This document shows positions 41,737 through 49,286 of a stretch of 64,000 nt of DNA, in pieces. The translations under genes were made by a program, and so were the position numbers. Origin of the DNA: Chryseobacterium sp. W4I1 (GTDB lineage Bacteria > Bacteroidota > Bacteroidia > Flavobacteriales > Weeksellaceae); assembly GCF_030816115.1 (NCBI RefSeq), contig NZ_JAUSXQ010000001.1, positions 310,001 to 374,000 of the forward strand, in the 5' to 3' direction. The notes under the pieces are model-generated. The model searched no databases. It saw only the letters and a list, made by a program, of their open reading frames with translations, and was not told the origin of the DNA. The first letter of the stretch is position 1. Every line of letters starts with the position of its first letter.

Positions 41737-43074
41737 TTACTTAGTCAGATCCAGTCCACCGAAATTACCTGAACTCATCATCAGGAAAACACCGTCTGTT
41801 TTATCCAGAGTTTCCCAGTATGCATGAAGATCTTCAGCATTGGTGAATACTCTCAACTTATCATTTTTGAATTTTTCTTTAATGAATTCCGGGGAAATAG
41901 GTTCCATTCTTTTGATCTTTAAGGCATCTTCAGAATAAAAAACAACTGCCTCATCCAATCCGTCCATTGCATGATCGTACTGCTCTAAGAACAATGGATT
42001 TAAGCTTGAATAGGTATGAAGTTCAAGAAATCCGTATTTTTTTTCCTGTTTGAACTGTTCACAGAAAGCCTTTACTGCAGCTTTCACCTTGCTCGGTGCA
42101 TGGGCAAAATCCTTATAAAGCGTTCCTTTATCTTCTCTTTCCACTTTTTCAAGACGTTTGGAAGCTCCTTTGAAGCTCATGATGGCTTCATAGAAATCCT
42201 CATCCATAATCCCCAGCTGTCGGCAGATATGTCTCGCACCTTCCATATTGAGAAGGTTATGGGCGCCAAAAACCGAAAGAGGAACATCGCCCATTTCAGT
42301 CTTTAGATAGACTTTTCCGTTGTTGATCTCATATTCAGGAGTTTTATAAGGGATTTTTCTGAAATAATTTTCAGCGGCTTCCACTACTTTTACCACCTCA
42401 GCATCTTCCTCATTGTATACCAGAACACCGCCTGCAGTAATGCTTGCTACAAATTTTCTGAACTGGTCAATATAATCATCAAACGTTTTGAATACATTGA
42501 TATGATCCCATGCTATACCGCTCATTAAAGCAATATTAGGCTGGTAAAGAAGAAACTTGGAGCGAAGATCGATAGGAGAGGAAAGGTATTCATCACCTTC
42601 CAATACCATAAAATCGTTGTCCTGAGTGAGTTTTACCATACAGTCAAAACCTTCCAGCTGGGCACCCACCATAAAATCTACATCCTTTTGGTGGAAGTTC
42701 AGGACGTGAAGAATCATAGAGGTAATCGTTGTTTTACCGTGAGATCCGGCAATAACCACTCTTGTTTTGTTTTTAGACTGCTCGTAAAGGAATTCAGGAT
42801 ATGAATAAATTTTCAAGCCCAGTTCTTTTACTTTTGCCAGTTCAGGATTGTCCTGATGGGCATGCATTCCAAGGATAACAGCATCAATATCCGATGTAAT
42901 CTTTTCCGGAAACCAGCCCATTTCCTGAGGCAGAATTCCTCTCTTTGCAAGTCTGGATTTTGAAGGTTCAAAAATAGCATCATCCGAACCTGTTACCTGA
43001 TATCCTTTATCTTTTAATGCGATAGCAAGATTATGCATGGCGCTTCCGCCGATAGCAATGAAGTGGGTTTTCAA
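41737..43074 (-). CDS. mpl: UDP-N-acetylmuramate:L-alanyl-gamma-D-glutamyl-meso-diaminopimelate ligase (Mpl-type Mur ligase)
   Basis: 445 residues. Mpl reattaches recycled murein tripeptide to UDP-MurNAc. N-terminal HFIAIGGSAMHNLAIALKDKGYQVTGSDD, ATP-binding GSHGKTTITSMILHVL near residues 109-124, central LEGDEYLSSPID near 157-168 and the C-terminal FLMMSSGNFGGLD. Last gene of a nudix-acyltransferase-lipoprotein-mpl run on the minus strand, starting 2 bases after the lipoprotein stop. Confidence 0.93.
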   Translation of the reverse strand: MKTHFIAIGGSAMHNLAIALKDKGYQVTGSDDAIFEPSKSRLAKRGILPQEMGWFPEKITSDIDAVILGMHAHQDNPELAKVKELGLKIYSYPEFLYEQSKNKTRVVIAGSHGKTTITSMILHVLNFHQKDVDFMVGAQLEGFDCMVKLTQDNDFMVLEGDEYLSSPIDLRSKFLLYQPNIALMSGIAWDHINVFKTFDDYIDQFRKFVASITAGGVLVYNEEDAEVVKVVEAAENYFRKIPYKTPEYEINNGKVYLKTEMGDVPLSVFGAHNLLNMEGARHICRQLGIMDEDFYEAIMSFKGASKRLEKVEREDKGTLYKDFAHAPSKVKAAVKAFCEQFKQEKKYGFLELHTYSSLNPLFLEQYDHAMDGLDEAVVFYSEDALKIKRMEPISPEFIKEKFKNDKLRVFTNAEDLHAYWETLDKTDGVFLMMSSGNFGGLDLTK

Positions 43075-43076
43075 CT

Positions 43077-43517
43077 TTATTTACTTTTTTTTACATTGTT
43101 ATTAATGATTTCCTGAAAAGCATTCAGAATATTGTTCCAGTTCGTTGCATAATTCGGCATGATTGTACTGGCATCTGTCTTACTGCCTTCATTCGCACCT
43201 TTCTTTACATTGATGGAAGTAGTCACATGATCATACAACTTCTTATGGTCTTCCTGTATCCTTCTGAAATTGTTCTGGGAAAGAACCTGGTCCAGTTTCT
43301 TCAGATCTTCATCAGAAATTTTGAAATCCTGTTTATATTTTTTTCCCTGGCCGTCAAAAGAATAATGAGCATTGTTGCCTTTGACTAGCAGGTTCTCATA
43401 GATTGGAGCATAGCCTCCGCTTCTCGAATAACTTATATCAAAATCTGAATATACTTTCTGACTGTTGCACGAAACTAATACTATGACCGTGAATATGATC
43501 CCTAATATTTTGTTCAT
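43077..43517 (-). CDS. small lipoprotein of unknown function
   Basis: 146 residues. The lipobox LVSC has its Cys at residue 17 (MNKILGIIFTVIVLVSC), followed by NSQK. The body is charged and soluble (YSFDGQGKKYKQDFKISDEDLKKLDQV). I recognise no family. Its position between plsC-like and mpl genes, with close spacing, suggests envelope function, by context only. Confidence 0.75.
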   Translation of the reverse strand: MNKILGIIFTVIVLVSCNSQKVYSDFDISYSRSGGYAPIYENLLVKGNNAHYSFDGQGKKYKQDFKISDEDLKKLDQVLSQNNFRRIQEDHKKLYDHVTTSINVKKGANEGSKTDASTIMPNYATNWNNILNAFQEIINNNVKKSK

Positions 43518-43530
43518 AATTTTACTTACT

Positions 43531-44337
43531 TTAATTATTTGAATCCTTTTGATCTAATTTTTTAGCTTTAAGTTCTTCATCATAATTGTGCAGTAAATTG
43601 AAGTCTTCTGTCTGCTCAATGGCAGTCATGATCTTCAATAAGATTTCAGGCGCTTTTTCGTTGTCGTAATCTATATCCAGAGGTGCTTTGAATTCCATGG
43701 TAGGTTTTACACCTGTAACCTTTACACGGAGTCCTTTTTTGTCAAATGCCCTTCTGAATCCATTGATCTTGATAGGAATTACAATTGGGCGCTGGTTTTT
43801 GACCAGTTTGGCGGTACCTCTTCGTCCCTGTGCAAAAGCAGAAGTAGTACCCTGAGGGAAAGTAGCTACCCAGCCGTTGTCCAAGGCTTTCATAATATTG
43901 TCAACTTCTGTTAGATCTACCATTCTGTTGACATTTTTCCCTTCTGCCCTCCAGGTTCTTTTTACCGTTACAGCACCCGCAATCTTGAAGATCTTTGGAA
44001 GGATCCCTTTATTCATGGTTTCCTCTGCTGCCACATAGTAAAAATCGATCTTCGGATTGAGCAGATAGATCGGGTTTTTGATCGTGTCCAGATATCCGTT
44101 GTTTACAGCACAGAATGCATGATACATTGCTGCCACATCTGCAAAATAGGTCTGATGGTTGGATACGAAAAGCACATTGGAATCCGGAAGATCCACAAGG
44201 TGTTCAGTACCGGTTATCTTTAGTTTATTAAAGCCATTGAACCTTCTATAGGACACAACTCCTAAAATAAAAATGATTAACCTTTTTAAAAAATAAGGTG
44301 TTCCGAATGCATCGGTGAATATATTTTTCTTCGCCAT
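43531..44337 (-). CDS. 1-acyl-sn-glycerol-3-phosphate acyltransferase (PlsC family)
   Basis: 268 residues. N-terminal hydrophobic segment (LIIFILGVVSYRR). Catalytic block LFVSNHQTYFADVAAMYHAF near residues 75-94: His is followed by Asp after five residues instead of the usual four. The acyl-acceptor motif appears as ATFPQGTTSAF (usually FPEGTR). A membrane-peripheral enzyme making phosphatidic acid or a related lipid. Both variants look group-typical rather than damaged. Confidence 0.88.
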   Translation of the reverse strand: MAKKNIFTDAFGTPYFLKRLIIFILGVVSYRRFNGFNKLKITGTEHLVDLPDSNVLFVSNHQTYFADVAAMYHAFCAVNNGYLDTIKNPIYLLNPKIDFYYVAAEETMNKGILPKIFKIAGAVTVKRTWRAEGKNVNRMVDLTEVDNIMKALDNGWVATFPQGTTSAFAQGRRGTAKLVKNQRPIVIPIKINGFRRAFDKKGLRVKVTGVKPTMEFKAPLDIDYDNEKAPEILLKIMTAIEQTEDFNLLHNYDEELKAKKLDQKDSNN

Positions 44338-44362
44338 CTCAATTAAACACGGTAGTGCAAAG

Positions 44363-44992
44363 TTACATTTTTTTCAGTAACTGGCTAAACTCGCTCAATA
44401 TCATTGCTGTAGCTCCCCAAATAATATATCCGTTGAAATTAATGACCGGAACTTCATGTCCGGAAGCACCCGGCAGTTCCATCATTTCAGGATTATCAGG
44501 AAGACTGAGGAAAGAAGTAATAGGGAATTCTATGGTTTCCACCGCTTCGCTTTGCTGAAGAATGAAAAGCGGATTCTTCTTCGTATACGAAATGTAGGGA
44601 TATACGTAGAAATTACTCGGCGGGATATAGATAGGGGACATCTCTCTGATTACCCTTATGTAATGTTTTTCTATTCCAATCTCTTCCGAAGTTTCACGTA
44701 CAGCTGTTTCAGCAAAATCCCTGTCCATTTCCTCGCGTTTTCCGCCAGGCAGTGAGATCTGTCCGCTGTGCCTGTCATGCTCATTAATCGTTCTCTGGAT
44801 CAAAGGAAAATACCATTCATTGTTTTTAAGGTATAATACGATGTTGACGGCTGCAAATTTTGGATTTTTTGCCAGCACTTCATCATACGTAAATACAGGT
44901 CGGGAAGGTGGTGAGAATACCCCGTGGGCATTGATCCCGGGCAGTTCCACATTAGTAATTTTCCTCAATAAATCTTTTCCAAAACTTTCCAT
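44363..44992 (-). CDS. Nudix hydrolase, CoA pyrophosphatase type
   Basis: 209 residues. The nudix box is GGKREEMDRDFAETAVRETS followed by EEIG (near residues 82-105), matching Gx5Ex7REUxEExGU. LIQRTINEHDRHSGQISLPGG is the UPF0035 motif of CoA-diphosphatases (NudL/CoAse). First gene of the nudix-plsC-lipoprotein-mpl unit. Confidence 0.93.
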   Translation of the reverse strand: MESFGKDLLRKITNVELPGINAHGVFSPPSRPVFTYDEVLAKNPKFAAVNIVLYLKNNEWYFPLIQRTINEHDRHSGQISLPGGKREEMDRDFAETAVRETSEEIGIEKHYIRVIREMSPIYIPPSNFYVYPYISYTKKNPLFILQQSEAVETIEFPITSFLSLPDNPEMMELPGASGHEVPVINFNGYIIWGATAMILSEFSQLLKKM

Positions 44993-45343
44993 AGCTCAAA
45001 TTTAAGAATATATACTGAAGAAAAGAACAGGCATTAACATTAATTAACCATTGACAAAGGAATTTAAAGAGGAAAATATTCAAAAGATCGAAGAGGCCAG
45101 GGAATTCAGGTGTTTGGCATTTTTTGATTGAAAATTTAGACTTATTCTTATTTTTTTAAGGAATTTACAGCAATAGTGTACCGTATTTTTACGTAACTGA
45201 AACACGTGATTTCGGGGAAAGGGTAAACAGTGACATCCGGAACTGTAAACCATGATTTTTAAAATTTACACTTTTGCAGTGGTTTCTCATTCGGGTCTAG
45301 CCTATACCTTTGTCATACTATTAACCAATTAATTTTTACTAAG
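44993..45343 (+). promoter_or_regulatory. regulatory region upstream of csgA
   Basis: 351 bases without a gene. -7 element TACCTTTG at 45305-45312, with GTGGTTTC at 45279-45286 as a weak -33. Two copies of an upstream motif are seen: AAACACGTGATTT at 45200-45212 and AAACCATGATTTTT at 45247-45260. The second lies 58 bases before the -7 element, exactly as the copy upstream of csgB does. Confidence 0.65.
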
Positions 45344-46162
45344 ATGAAAAACTTTATCACAGGTGTATTTACACTAATGGCCATGAGTTTCGGCTTCGCA
45401 CAATCCAATATTGATGTGACTGCCCAGATCGGAAACTTGAACGTAGCTACTGTAGACCAAACCGGTCTTTTGAACATCAACTCTCTGACTCAAGATGGAA
45501 ACCGTAATACGGCAGACATAGATCAGGTAGGAGTTTTAAACATTAATACTGCCGAAAGTATCGGAAACAGAAACTCTATTGATGTAGACCAAATAGGTCT
45601 TGGAAATACAAATGATGTAAGCCAGATGGGAAACAGAAACTCCGCAGTTACATGGCAGCTGGGAGCTTTTAACTCTACAGAACAGACTCAGATCGGAAGA
45701 AGAAACGAAACCTCTTCTCTACAGTTGGGTATAGGAAACGCGGTTGTACAATATCAGGATGGCAGAAGAAATGATGCTTCAGCGATTCAGCTGGGTAACG
45801 GAAATGATGCTTATCAGATCCAGCTTGGAAGAAGAAACGAAGCCAACGGACTTCAAGTAGGAAATAATAACTTCTTGGTACAGTATCAGGCTGGTAATGA
45901 TAATAGTGCTACTCACGACCAGGCAGGGAATAACAATATTGCTGCTTCTGTACAGATTGGTGACAATAATATGACTGTCGGAGTACAAGCTGGAAACAGT
46001 AATCAGCTATACCAACTTCAATCAGGAGATTCTAATACAGCAGTTGACGTTCAAATGGGTAATAATAACTTTACCTGGGTAGCTCAAAGTGGAGATTCTC
46101 ACATTCATGTAGGAACCCAGATGGGTAACGGAAATTCAATGGTAATTAACCAATCCAATTAA
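45344..46162 (+). CDS. csgA: curlin major subunit-like protein (CsgA-type amyloid)
   Basis: 272 residues. Signal peptide MKNFITGVFTLMAMSFGFAQ. The mature protein is almost entirely curlin repeats, with half-units QxGxxNxxxxx repeated about 22 times (QTGLLN, QVGVLN, QMGNRN, QLGIGN, QAGNDN, QIGDNN). It is nearly twice the size of E. coli CsgA (five repeats), so a longer beta-solenoid is expected. It is exported to the outer surface by CsgG. It is followed by a perfect 12-base terminator hairpin at 46182-46211, which would keep its transcript more abundant than the genes behind. Confidence 0.93.
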   Translation: MKNFITGVFTLMAMSFGFAQSNIDVTAQIGNLNVATVDQTGLLNINSLTQDGNRNTADIDQVGVLNINTAESIGNRNSIDVDQIGLGNTNDVSQMGNRNSAVTWQLGAFNSTEQTQIGRRNETSSLQLGIGNAVVQYQDGRRNDASAIQLGNGNDAYQIQLGRRNEANGLQVGNNNFLVQYQAGNDNSATHDQAGNNNIAASVQIGDNNMTVGVQAGNSNQLYQLQSGDSNTAVDVQMGNNNFTWVAQSGDSHIHVGTQMGNGNSMVINQSN

Positions 46163-46181
46163 TCTTGATGAATTGTAATCT

Positions 46182-46211
46182 AAAAAGGAGAAACCACGGT
46201 TTTCTCCTTTT
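46182..46211 (+). terminator. hairpin between csgA and csgB
   Basis: AAAAAGGAGAAA (46182-46193) / TTTCTCCTTTTT (46200-46211). Perfect stem ending in T5. It probably terminates or attenuates csgA transcripts. Confidence 0.85.
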
Positions 46212-46237
46212 TAAGCTTTCATGATAAACATACCCGG

Positions 46238-46303
46238 AAACCGTGATTTTTTATATCTACCTGCTGGGTGTGTTTTTCCCGATACTCTATTCATGTACCT
46301 TTA
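46238..46303 (+). promoter_or_regulatory. predicted promoter/regulatory site of csgB operon
   Basis: AAACCGTGATTTT at 46238-46250 and TACCTTTA at 46296-46303, a start-to-start spacing of 58 bases as at csgA. This shared architecture suggests one activator controls both transcripts. Confidence 0.6.
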
Positions 46304-46318
46304 TTAAAAATTAATATC

Positions 46319-46717
46319 ATGTTGAAACTGGGTTGGGGTGCCTTTACACTTTGCACAGTACTGTGCGTACAGGCACAGCAGATAGACTGGGATAAGGTCA
46401 ACAGCAGTACAGTTATTGATCTCATTGCAAGACAACAGACAGAACAAGGGCTTTACGGCTCCAATATTATTCAGATAGGCGATCATAATGATGCAGAACT
46501 TTCCCTCAATGCCAAAACAAATATTGCAGTACAGCAGCTTGGCGACTACAATACCCTTTATTTTATTAACTCATTTACCGACACTGAAACCAAAACTGCC
46601 ATTACTGCTGAAGGAAATAACAATATCATTGATATTACCGGAAGTAACAGTATTTCAGACGGAATGCATATCAATGTAAAAGGGGACAACAAAACCATTT
46701 TCATGAGAAACTATTAA
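46319..46717 (+). CDS. csgB: curlin minor subunit/nucleator-like protein (CsgB-type)
   Basis: 132 residues from the ATG at 46319, which starts a signal peptide (MLKLGWGAFTLCTVLCVQAQ); the frame is open 17 codons upstream. Two to three degenerate curlin half-repeats remain (IIQIGDHNDAELSL, VQQLGDYNTLYF, AEGNNNIIDI). It is less regular than CsgA, as expected of a nucleator. First gene of the csgB-E-F-G-lipoprotein run. Confidence 0.82.
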   Translation: MLKLGWGAFTLCTVLCVQAQQIDWDKVNSSTVIDLIARQQTEQGLYGSNIIQIGDHNDAELSLNAKTNIAVQQLGDYNTLYFINSFTDTETKTAITAEGNNNIIDITGSNSISDGMHINVKGDNKTIFMRNY

Positions 46718-46724
46718 AACACAA

Positions 46725-47459
46725 GTGATGAAACTTTTATATTCCTTAGGTATGTGCACTTTATTTATCTTCCTGTCTGCAATGGTTGATGGGCAGGAAG
46801 ATAAAAAAGTGAATGCCAGAATAGAAAGCAGCATCCTCGAAAACCAGATCAGGGTCAAAGCTGTTGCTGTTAATAATACCCCGGTTTACAAAGAATTGAA
46901 TTACCTTTTGGTTTCCATTAAAAAAGGGAGCAGCGGAAACCTCTCCAACAATCAGCAAAGTGGAAAATTTTCTATCAGTCCCAATGAAGTGAAAGTTTTA
47001 TCGGAGATCAATGTCAATCTTGAGCAGAAAGACGCCCTGAAAGCCTTCCTTTATCTGAGAGATGAAGAAACCCAGAAGCTGGTCGCCAAAGACAGCCTGG
47101 AAATTAATACCGATCTGTTCAAAAAGAAAACAGCCAAAGTGGAAGAAGATGCCGTCTTTGAATTGAAAGGCCTCACCATTGACGATACCAAAACAAAAGT
47201 TGGAAAAGACTTTTATGATCTTTTTTATATGCAGTACAGCCAGCTCCCTGATAAAGGCAGCAGTGCAGTTACCGTTTCCGAACTTCCCCTCCGTGGAACC
47301 AGTGGCCAGATCAATATCCAGATCGATGATAAGCTGATTTACAGCTTTATGACCAATCCAAACGAAGATTATTTAAAAGAACAGCTGGCAGCCAGCTTAA
47401 AATATATCAAAGAGTTTAATACCAGGAAAAACCTTATTAAAAATGAATTCATCTACTAA
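46725..47459 (+). CDS. csgE: CsgE with an N-terminal CsgH-like domain
   Basis: 244 residues, nearly double E. coli CsgE (about 129). A signal peptide ends near residue 23 (SAMVDGQ). Residues about 28-128 (ARIESSILENQIRVKAVAV, IKKGSSGNLSNNQQSGKFSI, VLSEINVNLEQKDALKAF) resemble the beta-sandwich curli chaperone CsgH. Residues about 143-240 (VFELKGLTIDDTKTKVGKDFYDLF; YSQLPDKG; IDDKLIYSFMTNP) match CsgE, the periplasmic cap that feeds subunits to CsgG. Fusion of the two is inferred from sequence pattern; a structure prediction would decide. Confidence 0.85.
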   Translation: MMKLLYSLGMCTLFIFLSAMVDGQEDKKVNARIESSILENQIRVKAVAVNNTPVYKELNYLLVSIKKGSSGNLSNNQQSGKFSISPNEVKVLSEINVNLEQKDALKAFLYLRDEETQKLVAKDSLEINTDLFKKKTAKVEEDAVFELKGLTIDDTKTKVGKDFYDLFYMQYSQLPDKGSSAVTVSELPLRGTSGQINIQIDDKLIYSFMTNPNEDYLKEQLAASLKYIKEFNTRKNLIKNEFIY

Positions 47460-47470
47460 AAACGTCCGCC

Positions 47471-47884
47471 ATGAAAACTTTTATCATTATTTTGACCTTT
47501 ATTGCGGGTATTTTCTCCGGGAAGTCCCAGCAGCTCATCTATAAGCCCATTAATCCCGCATTCGGAGGCGATACTTTTAACTATCAGTGGCTTTTAAGCT
47601 CAGCCAATGCCCAAAACCAGTTTGACGAAAAAAACAATGATTTCAGCAGTCTGCTGGACAATGTCAATTCTCTAGACAGCTTCAGCCAGAGCCTCAACAG
47701 GCAGATCCTGAGTGAACTTTCCCGGAAACTTTTTGAAGATCAGTTCGGAGAAGGCAGTTTAAAGCCCGGAAATTATCTCTTCGGGTCCCTTTATCTTCAG
47801 ATCACTACCACAGCTCAGGGACTTTTGATTAATATTTTGGATACCAGTTCAGGCGATCAGTCCGAGATCGTGATTCCAAAATAA
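47471..47884 (+). CDS. csgF: curli assembly factor CsgF
   Basis: 137 residues, normal CsgF size. Signal peptide MKTFIIILTFIAGIFSGKSQ, then the N-terminal pore-binding segment LIYKPINPAFGGDTFNYQWLL, which is the CsgG-plugging part of CsgF, and SSANAQNQFDE. It is secreted to the cell surface and helps CsgB nucleation. It starts 11 bases after csgE and is followed by csgG. Confidence 0.93.
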   Translation: MKTFIIILTFIAGIFSGKSQQLIYKPINPAFGGDTFNYQWLLSSANAQNQFDEKNNDFSSLLDNVNSLDSFSQSLNRQILSELSRKLFEDQFGEGSLKPGNYLFGSLYLQITTTAQGLLINILDTSSGDQSEIVIPK

Positions 47885-47910
47885 AAAATAACTAAAAACC
47901 AAACTTTACC

Positions 47911-49275
47911 ATGAGAACTTACATTTACACCAGAATTTTTTTCTGTACGTTCCTGCTGTGCCTATTGCAGGCCTGCAGCTCCATTCTGGGTCTTCCTTCC
48001 GATCCTGAGAGATCCACCATGGGAGAACTCACACCTTCTACTGCGGAATTGAGAAATCTTCCACTTCCCCAGGAGAAAATTGTAATAGGTGTATACAAAT
48101 TCCGGGACCAGACCGGTCAGTATAAACCGTCTGAAAACGGAAATAACTGGAGTACCGCCGTTCCGCAGGGGACTACCACTATTCTTATAAAAGCACTGGA
48201 AGACAGCCGGTGGTTTATCCCGATTGAAAGAGAAAATATCGCCAACCTTTTAAACGAAAGGCAGATCATCCGGTCTACCAGACAAGAATACATGAAAGAT
48301 GCCGATAAAAACAGTCAGGCACTTCCTCCGCTTCTTTATGCGGGAATCCTTCTGGAAGGCGGTGTGATCTCTTATGACAGCAATGTCATGACCGGTGGTT
48401 TGGGAGCGAGATACTTTGGAATTGGCGCTTCCACACAATACCGGCAAGACAGGATTACAATTTATCTGCGTGCTGTTTCTACCCTTAACGGCGAAATCCT
48501 CAAAACGGTTTACACCTCCAAAACTATCCTCTCTACAAGCGTTAACGGAAGTTTTTTCAGATATATTGATACGGAAAGACTTTTGGAAGCTGAAGTAGGG
48601 CTTACCCAAAACGAGCCCATACAACTGGCCGTGACTGAATCTATTGAGAATGCCGTAAGATCTCTGATCATCGAAGGCATCAGGGATAAAATTTGGGGAA
48701 AAGCATCCGAAAACCTAACCGGTTATCAGGCTCTCATTAATGATTATAATAAAGAGCAGGAAGAAAATGTAGGTAGAACTGTCGGTAATAAATTTCCTGA
48801 GAATTACAGACAGAAAATTTCTGTTTTTGCCAATGTGGAAGCCCAGAAGATCAAAGATGATTATGTAAATCCTAAAATGAATGCAGGCGGAAAATTGGGA
48901 ATTAAATATTTTATCAGTCCCAATTTTAATATAGAGGCAAGTGGAAGCTATTTCACTTTGGAAAATAAAAATATCATTAAAAGAAACTATGTTGTTCCGG
49001 AGTTTAACCTCGAATATCTCCTGTTTCCGAAATACAGATTCAGTCCATACGTCTACGGAGGGCTGGGAGCCATGTTTTCAAAATATAAACCTGAGTACAA
49101 AGGCCAGGTTGGCGGTGGATTGGAATATATGATCAGTAATAATACGGCGATCCGGGCTTCATCCCAGTATGATATCGGTTTTAAAGATAACTGGGAAGGA
49201 ATGGTGAACGGGAAAAGAAAAGATCAGGCACTCCGGTTTGCCCTGGGAATCAATTTTTACCTTGGAAACAAATAA
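47911..49275 (+). CDS. csgG: CsgG curli secretion channel with extra C-terminal beta-barrel-like domain
   Basis: 454 residues against about 277 for E. coli CsgG. Lipobox LLQAC with Cys at residue 22. Residues 40-285 carry the CsgG core: LPQEKIVIGVYKFRDQTGQYK, STAVPQGTTTILIKALEDS, FIPIERENIANLLNERQI, ALPPLLYAGILLEGGVISYD. Residues 295-454 add alternating strands (VFANVEAQKI, GGKLGIKYFISPNFNIEASG, SPYVYGGLGAMFS, LRFALGINFYLG), resembling an 8-stranded outer-membrane barrel. Each CsgG nonamer would therefore carry nine extra barrels, if they fold that way. Confidence 0.9.
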   Translation: MRTYIYTRIFFCTFLLCLLQACSSILGLPSDPERSTMGELTPSTAELRNLPLPQEKIVIGVYKFRDQTGQYKPSENGNNWSTAVPQGTTTILIKALEDSRWFIPIERENIANLLNERQIIRSTRQEYMKDADKNSQALPPLLYAGILLEGGVISYDSNVMTGGLGARYFGIGASTQYRQDRITIYLRAVSTLNGEILKTVYTSKTILSTSVNGSFFRYIDTERLLEAEVGLTQNEPIQLAVTESIENAVRSLIIEGIRDKIWGKASENLTGYQALINDYNKEQEENVGRTVGNKFPENYRQKISVFANVEAQKIKDDYVNPKMNAGGKLGIKYFISPNFNIEASGSYFTLENKNIIKRNYVVPEFNLEYLLFPKYRFSPYVYGGLGAMFSKYKPEYKGQVGGGLEYMISNNTAIRASSQYDIGFKDNWEGMVNGKRKDQALRFALGINFYLGNK

Positions 49276-49286
49276 AAACATGAACT

